Source of the DNA: Acidobacteriaceae bacterium | Lineage (GTDB): Bacteria; Acidobacteriota; Terriglobia; Terriglobales; Acidobacteriaceae | NCBI GenBank assembly: GCA_030039895.1 | Contig: JASHUR010000362.1 | Location: 1 to 27,301, forward strand | Direction: 5' to 3' | DNA length: 27,301 bases | Shown: piece after piece, positions 16,598 to 23,797 of the stretch | Layout of the letters: each line of letters begins with the position of its first letter | Position numbering within the stretch: position 1 is the first letter of the stretch | Translations under genes and position numbers: made by a program | Notes under the pieces: model-generated | What the model was told of the DNA's origin: nothing | Database searches by the model: none | The model's input: only the letters and a program-made list of their open reading frames with translations

Positions 16598-17167
16598 CTA
16601 CGTCTGCGCAACAGCGGCATGTACCAGTGAGGTCGCCAGTGAACACAGGGCCTGGCGAAACAACTCGCTTACCTGCCCGGGCTGCCAGTTGCCGGATGCA
16701 GTCTTGCTTAGCAAGGCCGCTGTGGCGGCGTTGTCCCAACCTAGAGTGGCGCGCACCACAAAGATGACCCTCTGTGCCACAGGCAGCCTGTTCAGCCAGT
16801 CGCGAAGCCTGCGGCGCTCAGGCCCGTTCACCATGTCCGTCAGCTGGCTTGCCGAAATTCCCACCGCCGAGAGATCGTCGTCATCAATACAATGCCCGCC
16901 TGCCGATGCCAGCAGTATTGGAGCTTTAAGAGCCTCTGGGTCAGCCTGACTCAGCCGTGCAACAGCCTTCTCCACTAGGCTCTCAAGCGCTGCGCTGACG
17001 GAGGCTCCGGCCTCCGCGCATGGATCAATGATCGTTTGCGCAACCGTGCTCTCCACCAGTTCGATGGCCCGCGACTCGTCGCCCATCATCAGTGCGGCAA
17101 CTTGGTACAACTCTCCTGCGGCATCATGCACCTTCGCCCGGGCATCCCGACAATCGCTCTCCGCCAT
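16598..17167 (-). CDS. Degenerate sigma-70-like regulatory protein
   Basis: A 189-residue protein with two segments like ECF-type sigma factors. Near residue 20, GELYQVAALMMGDESRAIELVEST resembles a region 2 start. Near 130, WLNRLPVAQRVIFVVRATLGWDNAATAALL resembles the region 4 helix-turn-helix. The conserved -10-recognition part of region 2 is missing or unrecognisable, and the middle is Ala/Glu/Asp-rich with CIDDDDLS. It may bind DNA or a sigma or anti-sigma partner rather than direct transcription itself. The ATG at 17167 is chosen for GGAGGG 8 bases upstream; the frame extends to 17251 without support. It lies upstream of the TolC/EmrA genes on the same strand, separated by a terminator, and diverges from ppk1. 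A function in controlling the efflux pair is a guess from position. Confidence 0.65.
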   Translation of the reverse strand: MAESDCRDARAKVHDAAGELYQVAALMMGDESRAIELVESTVAQTIIDPCAEAGASVSAALESLVEKAVARLSQADPEALKAPILLASAGGHCIDDDDLSAVGISASQLTDMVNGPERRRLRDWLNRLPVAQRVIFVVRATLGWDNAATAALLSKTASGNWQPGQVSELFRQALCSLATSLVHAAVAQT

Positions 17168-17369
17168 TCGTTTTCCCTCCATTGTTCCTTCATCCTCAAG
17201 CAGCCGTCTCCCGGAGTCAACCAGTTCACCCGCCCACGCTGCCCTCAGCACTTACTATTCATCCCACACAGCAAGACTTTTATCTTTCGTTCACATCCCA
17301 ACAGTAGAAGAATTATCAGCTTAGCGAATAATCGTTACACTGGAATCCGGACCTTGCGCCTCAAACCAT

Positions 17370-19523
17370 ATGCCTCGAGCCCAAACTCGGAAACTAAGCC
17401 GGTTCATAGGAAGAGACGAGTCCTGGCTGGACTTCAATCGCCGCGTGCTCGAAGAAGCTCAGGATGCGACCAATCCGCTTCTCGAACGGGTCAAATTCCT
17501 GGCCATCACCGCCAGTAATCTCGATGAATTCGTGGAGATCCGCATCGCTAGTATCCTGCAGCGAATTGAAGACGGCTACACCGAGAGCGACGAACAGGGC
17601 CTAACCCTCGAGCAGTCGCTCGCGGCGATTAACCAGAACATGCACAAATTCGTCGAGTCGCAATACCTCTGCTGGAACCGGCAGCTGCTGCCAGCCTTGC
17701 GCTCCGCCGGCGTGCGTGTTCTTCGCTGGGATGCCATTGACGATCAGGCCTGCAAAGTGGCCACCGCCTTCTACCAGCGCGAAGTCGATCCTCTGCTCAC
17801 CCCGATCACCATCGACCCCGCCCATCCCTTTCCCCGCGTCCTCAATAAGGCCCTTTGTATCGCATTGCTGCTCCGGCGCAAGCGCCGTGGAACCGCCGGT
17901 CCTGTCCTCGGAGTCGTCACCGTGCCGCGCGCGCTGCCTCGCCTTGTGCCATTGCCTTCGGCAGCAGGCACACATGACTATGTCTTACTGCATGACCTCA
18001 TCGAGCGCAACGCCGCAACCATGTACCGTGGCTATGAGATTATCTCCAAGGCCGCCTTCCGGGTCACACGTAATAGCAACCTCTATTTCCAGGAAGAGGA
18101 ATCCCGTAACCTGCTGGAGACGGTCCGCGCCGAACTTCACAACCGCCGCAAGGGAGATGCGGTAAGACTGGAAATCGAAAAATCCGCCGATCCAGAAGTC
18201 GTTGACCGCCTGCGCATCAATTTTGAGCTTGACGACTCACAGGTCTTCCGTACCGACGGTCCTGTGAACCTGTCACGGCTTATGTATCTCTACAGCGATA
18301 CACCACGCCCCGATCTGAAATACCCCCCCTTTGTGCCGCACGAGCTTCGCCTGAACCGCAAATCTGTCGATCTGTTCGACGAGCTGCGCCATCACGACAT
18401 CCTCCTGCATCACCCTTACGACTCCTATGACGGCGTGGTTGGCTTCATCGAGTCAGCCGCCAAGGACCCCAGCGTCGTCTCTATCAAACAGACCCTCTAT
18501 CGCACCAGTGCCGACTCGACCATCTTCAACGCTCTCACTGAAGCGGCCCAAAGCAAAGAAGTGACCGTGGTGGTCGAGCTGACCGCCCGCTTTGATGAAG
18601 CTTCGAACATCCGCTGGGCGCGCGACCTCGAAGACGCCGGCGTTCAGGTGTTTCACGGAATCGTAGGTTTGAAGACCCATTGCAAACTTGCACTCCTGGT
18701 GCGCCGAGACCCCGATGGCATAACGCGCCGCTATGGACACTTGGGCACCGGCAACTACAACCCGATCACAGCGCGCTTCTATACCGACCTCAGCCTCCTC
18801 ACCGCCGACCCTGAGATCACGGCAAGCATGCACGCGGTCTTCAACTACCTCACTGCTCATTCCGAATCCGGAGATTATTCGCCATTGCTGGTCGCCCCGC
18901 TCACCCTCGCTGAAGGCTTCATCCGCTTGATCCACCGCGAGACCGAGCACGCCGCCGCAGGCCGCCCCGCCCACATCATCGCCAAGATGAACTCTCTGCT
19001 CGAAAACGGAATCGTCGAAGCGCTCTATGCAGCCTCGCAGGCCGGCGTTCAGATTGACCTCATCGTCCGTGGCATTTGCTCATTGCGCCCGGGCGTCAAG
19101 GGCCTCAGCGAGAACATCCGTATCCGGTCCATCATTGGACGCTTCCTCGAGCACAGCCGCATTTTCTACTTCCTTAACGGCGGCCAGGAAGAAATCTATT
19201 GCGGCAGCGCCGACTGGATGCCTCGAAATCTCTTCGAGCGCTGCGAAGTCGTCTTCCCCGTCCGCGACCCTCAAATTAATGCCCGTCTTCGCAACGAGAT
19301 CCTGGCCGCGCTGCTTGCCGACAGCGTCAAGGCTCGAGTGCTCAACGCGTCAGGAGTCTATTCGCGAATGGCAGGCGCCAGCACCCACCTGCCCGCCTTC
19401 TCCGCGCAGGATTTCTTCATTCAGGCCGCCGAAGGAAAAGCCTCTTTGGAGAATATTCCTCATCTCTCCTCCCCGAAGCCACTCAAGTCTAACAAAAGTG
19501 ACAATTCACGTCGAATCAGATAG
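17370..19523 (+). CDS. ppk1: Polyphosphate kinase 1
   Basis: A 717-residue cytosolic or membrane-associated enzyme that polymerises the gamma-phosphate of ATP into inorganic polyphosphate, and the reverse. The four-domain PPK1 layout is clear: an N-terminal helical domain (SWLDFNRRVLEEAQD, TASNLDEFVEIR), a head domain (about 125-320), and two phospholipase-D-like catalytic domains. The autophosphorylated histidine is His437 in GLKTHCKLALL. The second catalytic histidine is His595 in FLEHSRIFYF. Phosphate-binding arginines occur in LYRTS (R378) and ARFDE (R407). The length is normal. The ATG at 17370 has no evident Shine-Dalgarno. The 202-base spacer shared with the divergent sigma-like gene must hold its promoter. 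Polyphosphate supports stress survival and phosphate storage, fitting the dps and envelope genes nearby. No exopolyphosphatase or pho genes are adjacent. Confidence 0.96.
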   Translation: MPRAQTRKLSRFIGRDESWLDFNRRVLEEAQDATNPLLERVKFLAITASNLDEFVEIRIASILQRIEDGYTESDEQGLTLEQSLAAINQNMHKFVESQYLCWNRQLLPALRSAGVRVLRWDAIDDQACKVATAFYQREVDPLLTPITIDPAHPFPRVLNKALCIALLLRRKRRGTAGPVLGVVTVPRALPRLVPLPSAAGTHDYVLLHDLIERNAATMYRGYEIISKAAFRVTRNSNLYFQEEESRNLLETVRAELHNRRKGDAVRLEIEKSADPEVVDRLRINFELDDSQVFRTDGPVNLSRLMYLYSDTPRPDLKYPPFVPHELRLNRKSVDLFDELRHHDILLHHPYDSYDGVVGFIESAAKDPSVVSIKQTLYRTSADSTIFNALTEAAQSKEVTVVVELTARFDEASNIRWARDLEDAGVQVFHGIVGLKTHCKLALLVRRDPDGITRRYGHLGTGNYNPITARFYTDLSLLTADPEITASMHAVFNYLTAHSESGDYSPLLVAPLTLAEGFIRLIHRETEHAAAGRPAHIIAKMNSLLENGIVEALYAASQAGVQIDLIVRGICSLRPGVKGLSENIRIRSIIGRFLEHSRIFYFLNGGQEEIYCGSADWMPRNLFERCEVVFPVRDPQINARLRNEILAALLADSVKARVLNASGVYSRMAGASTHLPAFSAQDFFIQAAEGKASLENIPHLSSPKPLKSNKSDNSRRIR

Positions 19524-19721
19524 ATACGTGTAAAACCCGGAACCCAAACAGCCTTCCAGCCACCTGCATCAACTCTTCCAAAGAAAATTATTTAGCCAAA
19601 AGCATCCTAATTTTTACCCCCCACATCTAAGCGCCCTGAATTGGTGTATCAGGCTGTCCCCCGGCCTCCGCACCAAGTTGTAGCACTTTCGATGTAACGA
19701 TTTGGACACCGGAGAATTGCG

Positions 19722-19746
19722 AAAGGCTGATGAATATCAGCCTTTT
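19722..19746 (+). terminator. Hairpin with short T-run, possible terminator
   Basis: AAAGGCTGAT (19722-19731) and ATCAGCCTTT (19736-19745) form a perfect 10-bp stem around the tetraloop GAAT, ending in four Ts. It lies 200 bases after ppk1 and about 125 bases before the repeat-protein gene. It could end ppk1 transcription or serve as leader structure or an operator; the T-run is short. Confidence 0.5.
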
Positions 19747-19779
19747 AGGAGGGGATAAAGTCAACCAGCAGTGAATCTT

Positions 19780-19798
19780 ATGACATCAAAGTTGTCAT
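19780..19798. promoter_or_regulatory. Inverted repeat, candidate operator
   Basis: ATGACA and TGTCAT flank a 7-base spacer (TCAAAGT), about 72 bases upstream of the repeat-protein start. The symmetry and position fit a dimeric regulator site, but it is short and no regulator is identified. Confidence 0.3.
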
Positions 19799-19869
19799 CC
19801 CCTTGTTAGATCGAAACCATTAGATGTACCCAGTTCGCGCGCTATGCGCAATTTACAGGAGAAACCCTC

Positions 19870-20277
19870 ATGACGAAGTTGCTCTTCCGCTCAGTTGCCA
19901 CTACAACCGCTGCCCTGCTGATCCCGGTTGCGTCGGCCTTCGCCCTCGGCCCCGCCGCACCCGTACCATTGCCGCCGCCTTCAGCAGCTTTAGCTGGTCC
20001 GGCTGCTCCGGTTCCGCTACCCCCGCCCGCAGTGGCTCTGCTTGGTCCAGCTGCTCCTGTACCATTGCCGCCGCCTTCAGCAGCATTAGCTGGTCCTGCC
20101 GCTCCGGTTCCGCTACCTCCTCCCGCAGTAGCAATGCTTGGCCCCGCTGCTCCGGTTCCGCTGCCCCCGCCCGCGGTGGCTCTGCTTGGTCCAGCTGCTC
20201 CCGTACCGTTACCGCCACCTTCCGCAGCATTAGCAGGTCCGGCCGCTCCGGTACCGCTACCCCCTCCCGCAGTCTAA
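19870..20277 (+). CDS. Secreted protein built of seven 16-residue Pro/Ala repeats
   Basis: A 135-residue protein. Residues 1-25 are a signal peptide (MTKLLFRSV, then an Ala/Leu stretch ending ASAFA). The rest is tandem copies of a 16-residue unit beginning GPAAPVPLPPP. Two unit types differ at the end (SAALA, or AVALL/AVAML) and follow the order A-B-A-B-B-A-B, the last copy ending at AV. There are no charged residues after the signal, so the mature chain is a neutral, Pro-rich, extended and probably polyproline-II-like rod. The ATG has AGGAG 8 bases upstream. Copies differ at synonymous positions while the protein stays constant, suggesting selection on the product. I recognise no family. It may be a cell-surface spacer, an adhesin-like coat or a binding partner of SH3- or WW-like domains, all speculative. 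Confidence 0.75.
   Translation: MTKLLFRSVATTTAALLIPVASAFALGPAAPVPLPPPSAALAGPAAPVPLPPPAVALLGPAAPVPLPPPSAALAGPAAPVPLPPPAVAMLGPAAPVPLPPPAVALLGPAAPVPLPPPSAALAGPAAPVPLPPPAV
19948..20274 (+). repeat. 48-bp tandem coding repeat, seven copies (last partial)
   Basis: Successive units start at 19948, 19996, 20044, 20092, 20140, 20188 and 20236. The first six are 48 bases and the seventh is 39. Alternate units are more alike, giving a 96-bp higher-order period broken by one doubled B unit. This points to growth by duplication of a two-unit block. Confidence 0.9.
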
Positions 20278-20322
20278 TTCGGTACATTTAGATTCGAGCG
20301 TGAGAGTTTTCCCTAAAATGTG

Positions 20323-20357
20323 GTCCTTCTGCTGGTATCCTTAGCTGGCAGAAGGAC
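20323..20357 (+). promoter_or_regulatory. Hairpin covering the ribosome binding site of the 20363 gene
   Basis: GTCCTTCTGC (20323-20332) pairs perfectly with GCAGAAGGAC (20348-20357) around a 15-base loop. The right arm contains AAGGA, the Shine-Dalgarno sequence 6 bases before the ATG at 20363. Folding of the RNA would hide it. There is no T-run, so it is not a typical terminator of the preceding gene. Confidence 0.55.
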
Positions 20358-20362
20358 TCAGG

Positions 20363-21157
20363 ATGCATTTTTCTAGCATCGACGATTTTCTTTGGGCCTT
20401 CGGAATTGTGGGTGAGCTGCTGCTCTTGGCCATCCTCATATTTCGCGGTTCATACAAGTTGTTCCCTGTTTTCACCGTTTATATTGTTTGGCTTACAATC
20501 TCTGACCCCCTTCTCTTGCTGGTCCTCGGCCAGCATCATGACCAGTATGGGCCGCTTTATTACCGCGTCTTCTTTGCCTTCACTGTGATCCAGTACGCTC
20601 TTGAATTGGGTGTACTCCTCGAAATTGCCTCAGCCGTGCTGCGTCCGGTAAGGCAGATGTTCTCCCTGAAATTCTCGCTGGTTTTTCTGGCTTTGATGGC
20701 GGCAGTGGCCCTTGGAGCCTTCTTGATCACTGCCCACGTTAATGCTGCAACTCTTTCTCATCCAAGAACTTACTTCATGATTAGCACCACCATGGCAATT
20801 CTCCGCCTGGTCACATTTTTAATGATTGCCGGCTGCTCACAATTGCTGGGGCTTTCCTGGAAGAATCATGTGCTCCAGTTGACAGCAGGTCTGGCCTTTT
20901 ATGGCGTCGTAACTTTGATCGTCGAGCTGGCGCACAGCCGTCAAAGGGCTGGCCCACATTATGCCCAGGAGTTCTACGCCCTCGACCATCTCCGCATCGG
21001 TGGTTACCTTTGTGCACTGTACTTTTGGTGCTATGCCTTTGCAAAAAAAGAGGCTCCACGCAAAGAATTCAGTCCACAAATGGCAAAATTTCTGGTATCA
21101 ATATCTGGAAGCACCAAGAGGCAACGTGCAGTTATTGCCCGTACACGTGATCAATAG
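20363..21157 (+). CDS. Uncharacterised seven-helix membrane protein
   Basis: A 264-residue integral membrane protein with about seven predicted helices, for example FGIVGELLLLAILIF, FPVFTVYIVWLTISDPLLLL, FFAFTVIQYALELGVLLEIAS, FSLVFLALMAAVALGAFLI, a helix in the MAILRLVTFLMIAGC region, LQLTAGLAFYGVVTLIV and GGYLCALYFWCYAFA. The C-terminal tail is basic and cytosolic. The architecture and the FPVFTVYIVW and LDHLRIGGYL patches resemble an uncharacterised family present in multiple copies in Acidobacteria (recollection, not searched). The Shine-Dalgarno AAGGA lies within the right arm of a hairpin. The next gene starts 3 bases after the stop, so the two form an operon. Confidence 0.75.
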   Translation: MHFSSIDDFLWAFGIVGELLLLAILIFRGSYKLFPVFTVYIVWLTISDPLLLLVLGQHHDQYGPLYYRVFFAFTVIQYALELGVLLEIASAVLRPVRQMFSLKFSLVFLALMAAVALGAFLITAHVNAATLSHPRTYFMISTTMAILRLVTFLMIAGCSQLLGLSWKNHVLQLTAGLAFYGVVTLIVELAHSRQRAGPHYAQEFYALDHLRIGGYLCALYFWCYAFAKKEAPRKEFSPQMAKFLVSISGSTKRQRAVIARTRDQ

Positions 21158-21160
21158 CGA

Positions 21161-21688
21161 ATGATACTTCCTATACTCTCGATCGCAGTAACGGCAGTTC
21201 CCGCGGCGTATGCGGTGTATTGGCGACGCGCGCAAGCAAAGCGGCGCAGCGCGGACTGGGACTCTATCATCTCCCGTTTCCGCTCCAACAGCGAGTTTGG
21301 TTTCCCTGAATTGTCCGAGCGCTATCTTTATAGCCCGGCAATTCAGGCTTCGTCTGAAGACATCTGGCCTCGCATCCAGGGTGCCAACGGTCTTTGGTCC
21401 ATGTTCATCAACGCAGGTGTACTCATGGAACTCGTCGACTACGCAGCCACGCACGGTGGCGACGTCGTACCTGAGTTGCTGATTGAGGAATTGCGGAGTG
21501 ATGCACTTCATCTTCGGCTGGCGGTGATTACCGCTCTGGTTCGTTACGGCTTTTCGCATTCCGGAGTATCAGCTTCCGTCAATGCCCATCGTGCAGCCTG
21601 CGCTTACGGCGAAATGCTCGCACACATGACAACCGTCTTCCAGGAACACTTCACATTGTTCTTTCCCAGGTTCCTCGAAGCGATGTAA
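21161..21688 (+). CDS. Uncharacterised protein with N-terminal membrane anchor
   Basis: A 175-residue protein with a short hydrophobic N-terminus (ILPILSIAVTAVPAAYAVYW) that is either a membrane anchor or an uncleaved signal, followed by a basic RRAQAKRRS patch and a mostly helical domain with no motif I recognise (GANGLWSMFINAGVLMELVDYAA and LRLAVITALVRYGF). The ATG lies 3 bases after the stop of the seven-helix protein, with no Shine-Dalgarno, so it is probably translated by coupling. A strong terminator lies 22 bases after its stop. A joint function with the upstream membrane protein is likely from this arrangement alone. Confidence 0.7.
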   Translation: MILPILSIAVTAVPAAYAVYWRRAQAKRRSADWDSIISRFRSNSEFGFPELSERYLYSPAIQASSEDIWPRIQGANGLWSMFINAGVLMELVDYAATHGGDVVPELLIEELRSDALHLRLAVITALVRYGFSHSGVSASVNAHRAACAYGEMLAHMTTVFQEHFTLFFPRFLEAM

Positions 21689-21710
21689 TTACTGCTATCT
21701 CGTTTGAACG

Positions 21711-21750
21711 AGCGGTCATGGGATTGAACCCCATGACCGCTTTTAGTTTT
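21711..21750 (+). terminator. Strong rho-independent terminator
   Basis: AGCGGTCATGGG (21711-21722) and CCCATGACCGCT (21730-21741) form a perfect 12-bp stem with a 7-base loop. It is followed by TTTTAGTTTT and ends the 20363-21688 operon. Confidence 0.92.
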
Positions 21751-21943
21751 CCCGCCTTCTGCGTGGCCCGGTTGCAAGCCACCCTGCGCGAATCTTGCTC
21801 CATTCCCTTTTGTGTCGTCGAGCGCGCCGGAGTTATACAAAAAGATATTCGGCGCTGCATAAGCGGACGCCTGAACATAGGCGCCGTTGTGTTTGTAGGA
21901 CCATGAGAGGCTATGCGATACTGCTTTAGATCTTCCCCCCATC

Positions 21944-22031
21944 GCCGGGATGGCGGAACTGGCAGACGCAGCGGACTCAAAATCCGCCGACCCTTGCGGT
22001 CATGGGGGTTCGACCCCCCCTCCCGGCACCA
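21944..22031 (+). tRNA. tRNA-Leu, anticodon CAA
   Basis: An 88-base gene with encoded CCA. The acceptor stem GCCGGGA (21944-21950) pairs with TCCCGGC (22021-22027), with discriminator A and then CCA. The anticodon loop CTCAAAA at 21976-21982 sits in the GCGGA/TCCGC stem and gives anticodon CAA (21978-21980), reading UUG. A long variable arm marks it as class II, as expected for leucine. The T arm is GGGGG-TTCGACC-CCCCC. It stands alone. Confidence 0.96.
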
Positions 22032-22948
22032 ACAAAACAAGGAGATTAAATCAGTTTGACCTCTCCATAACGTAGAGGCAAATCGTTCGATGGCTGTTTT
22101 GATGGCTGCTGGTTATCACTGGCAACGCACGGGAGGAAAAGCTGCGGAGCAATTGGCTTATGAAGGCTCTTACGTACGGCGAGTCTGAATGCACTCACTT
22201 TATGAGCCCCGCGGACTCAATTGTGATGAGACAGCCCTACTGGGTTGGCACCAAATCTACTTGAGTTCGGCCAATCTCGGATCGAAGAGTAGTGCGAATA
22301 GGAGACCTAGCATTCAGGCTCCGCTGACGAGATCTCACCGACCCGCAGAGAAGTTGAGCAACTCAGACCTAGCAAACGCAGATGCAACCAGACCAATCGA
22401 TGGAGCAGATGCCTGAATTTGATCGAAATGAAGATGGCCGCAGCTGGGATTCAACTCCGATTCTCTCTGGAATCGCCCCGAAGCATGCCGTTGATTAGGT
22501 TCGCCAGGAAATAGTCACTTGCGCACGTCTGGATCTGGCGGAATCGAGGGCCATGTGAATTTTGGCCGCACAAAGGAATCGCCAAGCCCAGCTTCGATGA
22601 GCCACAAGTGGAGGGCAAACTTATCGCGAAATGGGGGCACATTTTCGGCAAGAGCAAGCGCGGCAAAACCAAGGTATCCAGCGATAGCAAAGCACGCTTC
22701 TGGAGAGGGGCGTTTGCTGAATCGCGGTAGAACCTGCGCCTCTGTTTTGTGCGGCAAGGGGACGCACAAATTTTCACGAATTGCCGGGGGCAAGCTCTCA
22801 GCCATGTCGTTCGACGTTGCGCCAGAGTTTCTGTAGCCGACATCGCTTCCGCCCTTTTCTTGACAGATGTTGTTGCTTGTGGTGCACTCAACTCGATAGT
22901 TACTTTGTAATGGAACGTTAAAAACATACCGGAGACATCCTCTTAAAG
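22032..22948. other. Gene-poor region downstream of tRNA-Leu
   Basis: These 917 bases between the tRNA and the isomerase-like gene contain no recognisable gene. Several short frames on both strands overlap one another. The only one with protein-like character is on the minus strand at 22515-22805 and is listed separately. I see no integrase, no copy of the tRNA 3' end marking an att site, and no clear terminal repeats. Such a region beside a tRNA could be a decayed island, but that is inference. Confidence 0.5.
22515..22805 (-). CDS. Possible small hypothetical protein or gene remnant
   Basis: A 96-residue frame from an ATG at 22805. It has a hydrophobic, Ala-rich helix-like segment (CFAIAGYLGFAALALAEN) followed by FRDKFALHLWLIEAGLGD and a Pro-rich end. 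Its codon composition is more protein-like than the competing frames. There is no Shine-Dalgarno, the same frame continues upstream without a good start, and no family is recognised. It may be a fragment of a decayed gene. Confidence 0.25.
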   Translation of the reverse strand: MAESLPPAIRENLCVPLPHKTEAQVLPRFSKRPSPEACFAIAGYLGFAALALAENVPPFRDKFALHLWLIEAGLGDSFVRPKFTWPSIPPDPDVRK

Positions 22949-23764
22949 GTGATTCGTCCAGGAGTAACAAGACGCAGATTTCTCAAGCTGGCTACGGCTG
23001 GCAGCGCAATGTGTGCGGCATCTCCACTCTTTGCCTTCAGCAAACTCAACATCGGAGTCGGCACGTACAGCTACCACACCATCTCCGTCGACGCCATGAT
23101 CGTTCAGCTGAAGCTGCTTCGCATACGTGAAATCGAAATGTCGCGTGGCGAGTTCATGCTCCTGAGCAATCCCAAAGAAGAGCTGTTCCGCACAACGCGC
23201 GAAAAGCTCGACCGTGCGGGAATCCGTTGCTGGTCTTATTATTCGGCGACCATGCACAACGACCAGGACATCGACCGCGCGGTCCGCTTTGCAAGAATTC
23301 TGGGATGCAGCAATATCACCGGCGATGCGCCAGCTCCCGTCCTGCGCCGCATCGATGAAATGCTTACCCAGGCAGGGCTCACGTTTGGCCTTCACAATCA
23401 CTTCTTCCCGCATATCAAGTTCGCCTACGAAAGCCCCGAGGAAGTATGGAACGCAATCTCCGGCCTATCCAAAACCATGGGAGCAACCGCGGATACGGGC
23501 CAGTTCGCCCAGTGCGGGTACAACCCCGCCAAAGCCATCCTCAAGCTGGCGCCGCGCCTGCGCATGGTTCACCTCAAAGACGTAAGGGCAAAGGGGAATG
23601 AAGAAAATGTTCTTTTGGGAACGGGTGTCGCGCACATCCCACAGGTCATGCGCGAACTCCGCCGGATGAAATTTACAGGTCTTGTCGCCGTTGAGTACGA
23701 AAAGGAAGGCAATGACGACGCAGACATGGTGAAGCAAATTGCCTATGCCAGGAGCCTGGCGTAA
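22949..23764 (+). CDS. Tat-exported sugar phosphate isomerase/epimerase-like TIM-barrel protein
   Basis: A 271-residue member of the xylose-isomerase-like TIM barrel (AP endonuclease 2) superfamily. Many acidobacterial relatives carry a Tat signal, as here: TRRRFLKLATAGSAMCAAS. Barrel strands and probable metal ligands are seen in LNIGVGTYSY, LTFGLHNHFFPH, ATADTGQFAQCG, RMVHLKDVRAKG and LVAVEYEKEG; the His, Asp and Glu residues there suit one divalent-metal site. The substrate is probably a sugar or polyol but cannot be told. The start is GTG at 22949, with only a distant GGAG upstream. It is followed 33 bases later by the redoxin gene. A ThuA-like gene, often found with such isomerases, lies at the right edge of the window on the other strand. 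Confidence 0.85.
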   Translation: MIRPGVTRRRFLKLATAGSAMCAASPLFAFSKLNIGVGTYSYHTISVDAMIVQLKLLRIREIEMSRGEFMLLSNPKEELFRTTREKLDRAGIRCWSYYSATMHNDQDIDRAVRFARILGCSNITGDAPAPVLRRIDEMLTQAGLTFGLHNHFFPHIKFAYESPEEVWNAISGLSKTMGATADTGQFAQCGYNPAKAILKLAPRLRMVHLKDVRAKGNEENVLLGTGVAHIPQVMRELRRMKFTGLVAVEYEKEGNDDADMVKQIAYARSLA

Positions 23765-23797
23765 CCGCGGCTAAATGCGCCGCCGCTCGGAGAAGAA

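Larger units (their letters stand above)
19524..19869. other. Intergenic region between ppk1 and the repeat-protein gene
   Basis: This 346-base stretch holds no gene. It contains a perfect 10-bp hairpin (19722-19745), a short inverted repeat (19780-19798) and the ribosome binding site AGGAG (19856-19860) of the next gene. The rest is unstructured to my reading, with an AT-rich patch near 19585-19615. Confidence 0.6.

Noticed and set aside
19948..20274. CRISPR array
   Set aside because: The repeats are contiguous coding units with no unique spacers. No cas genes are present anywhere in the window.
19901..20287. Minus-strand frame of 128 codons over the tandem repeat
   Set aside because: A 48-bp repeat keeps every frame open if one copy is open. 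The plus-strand frame has a signal peptide and ribosome binding site; this one has neither.
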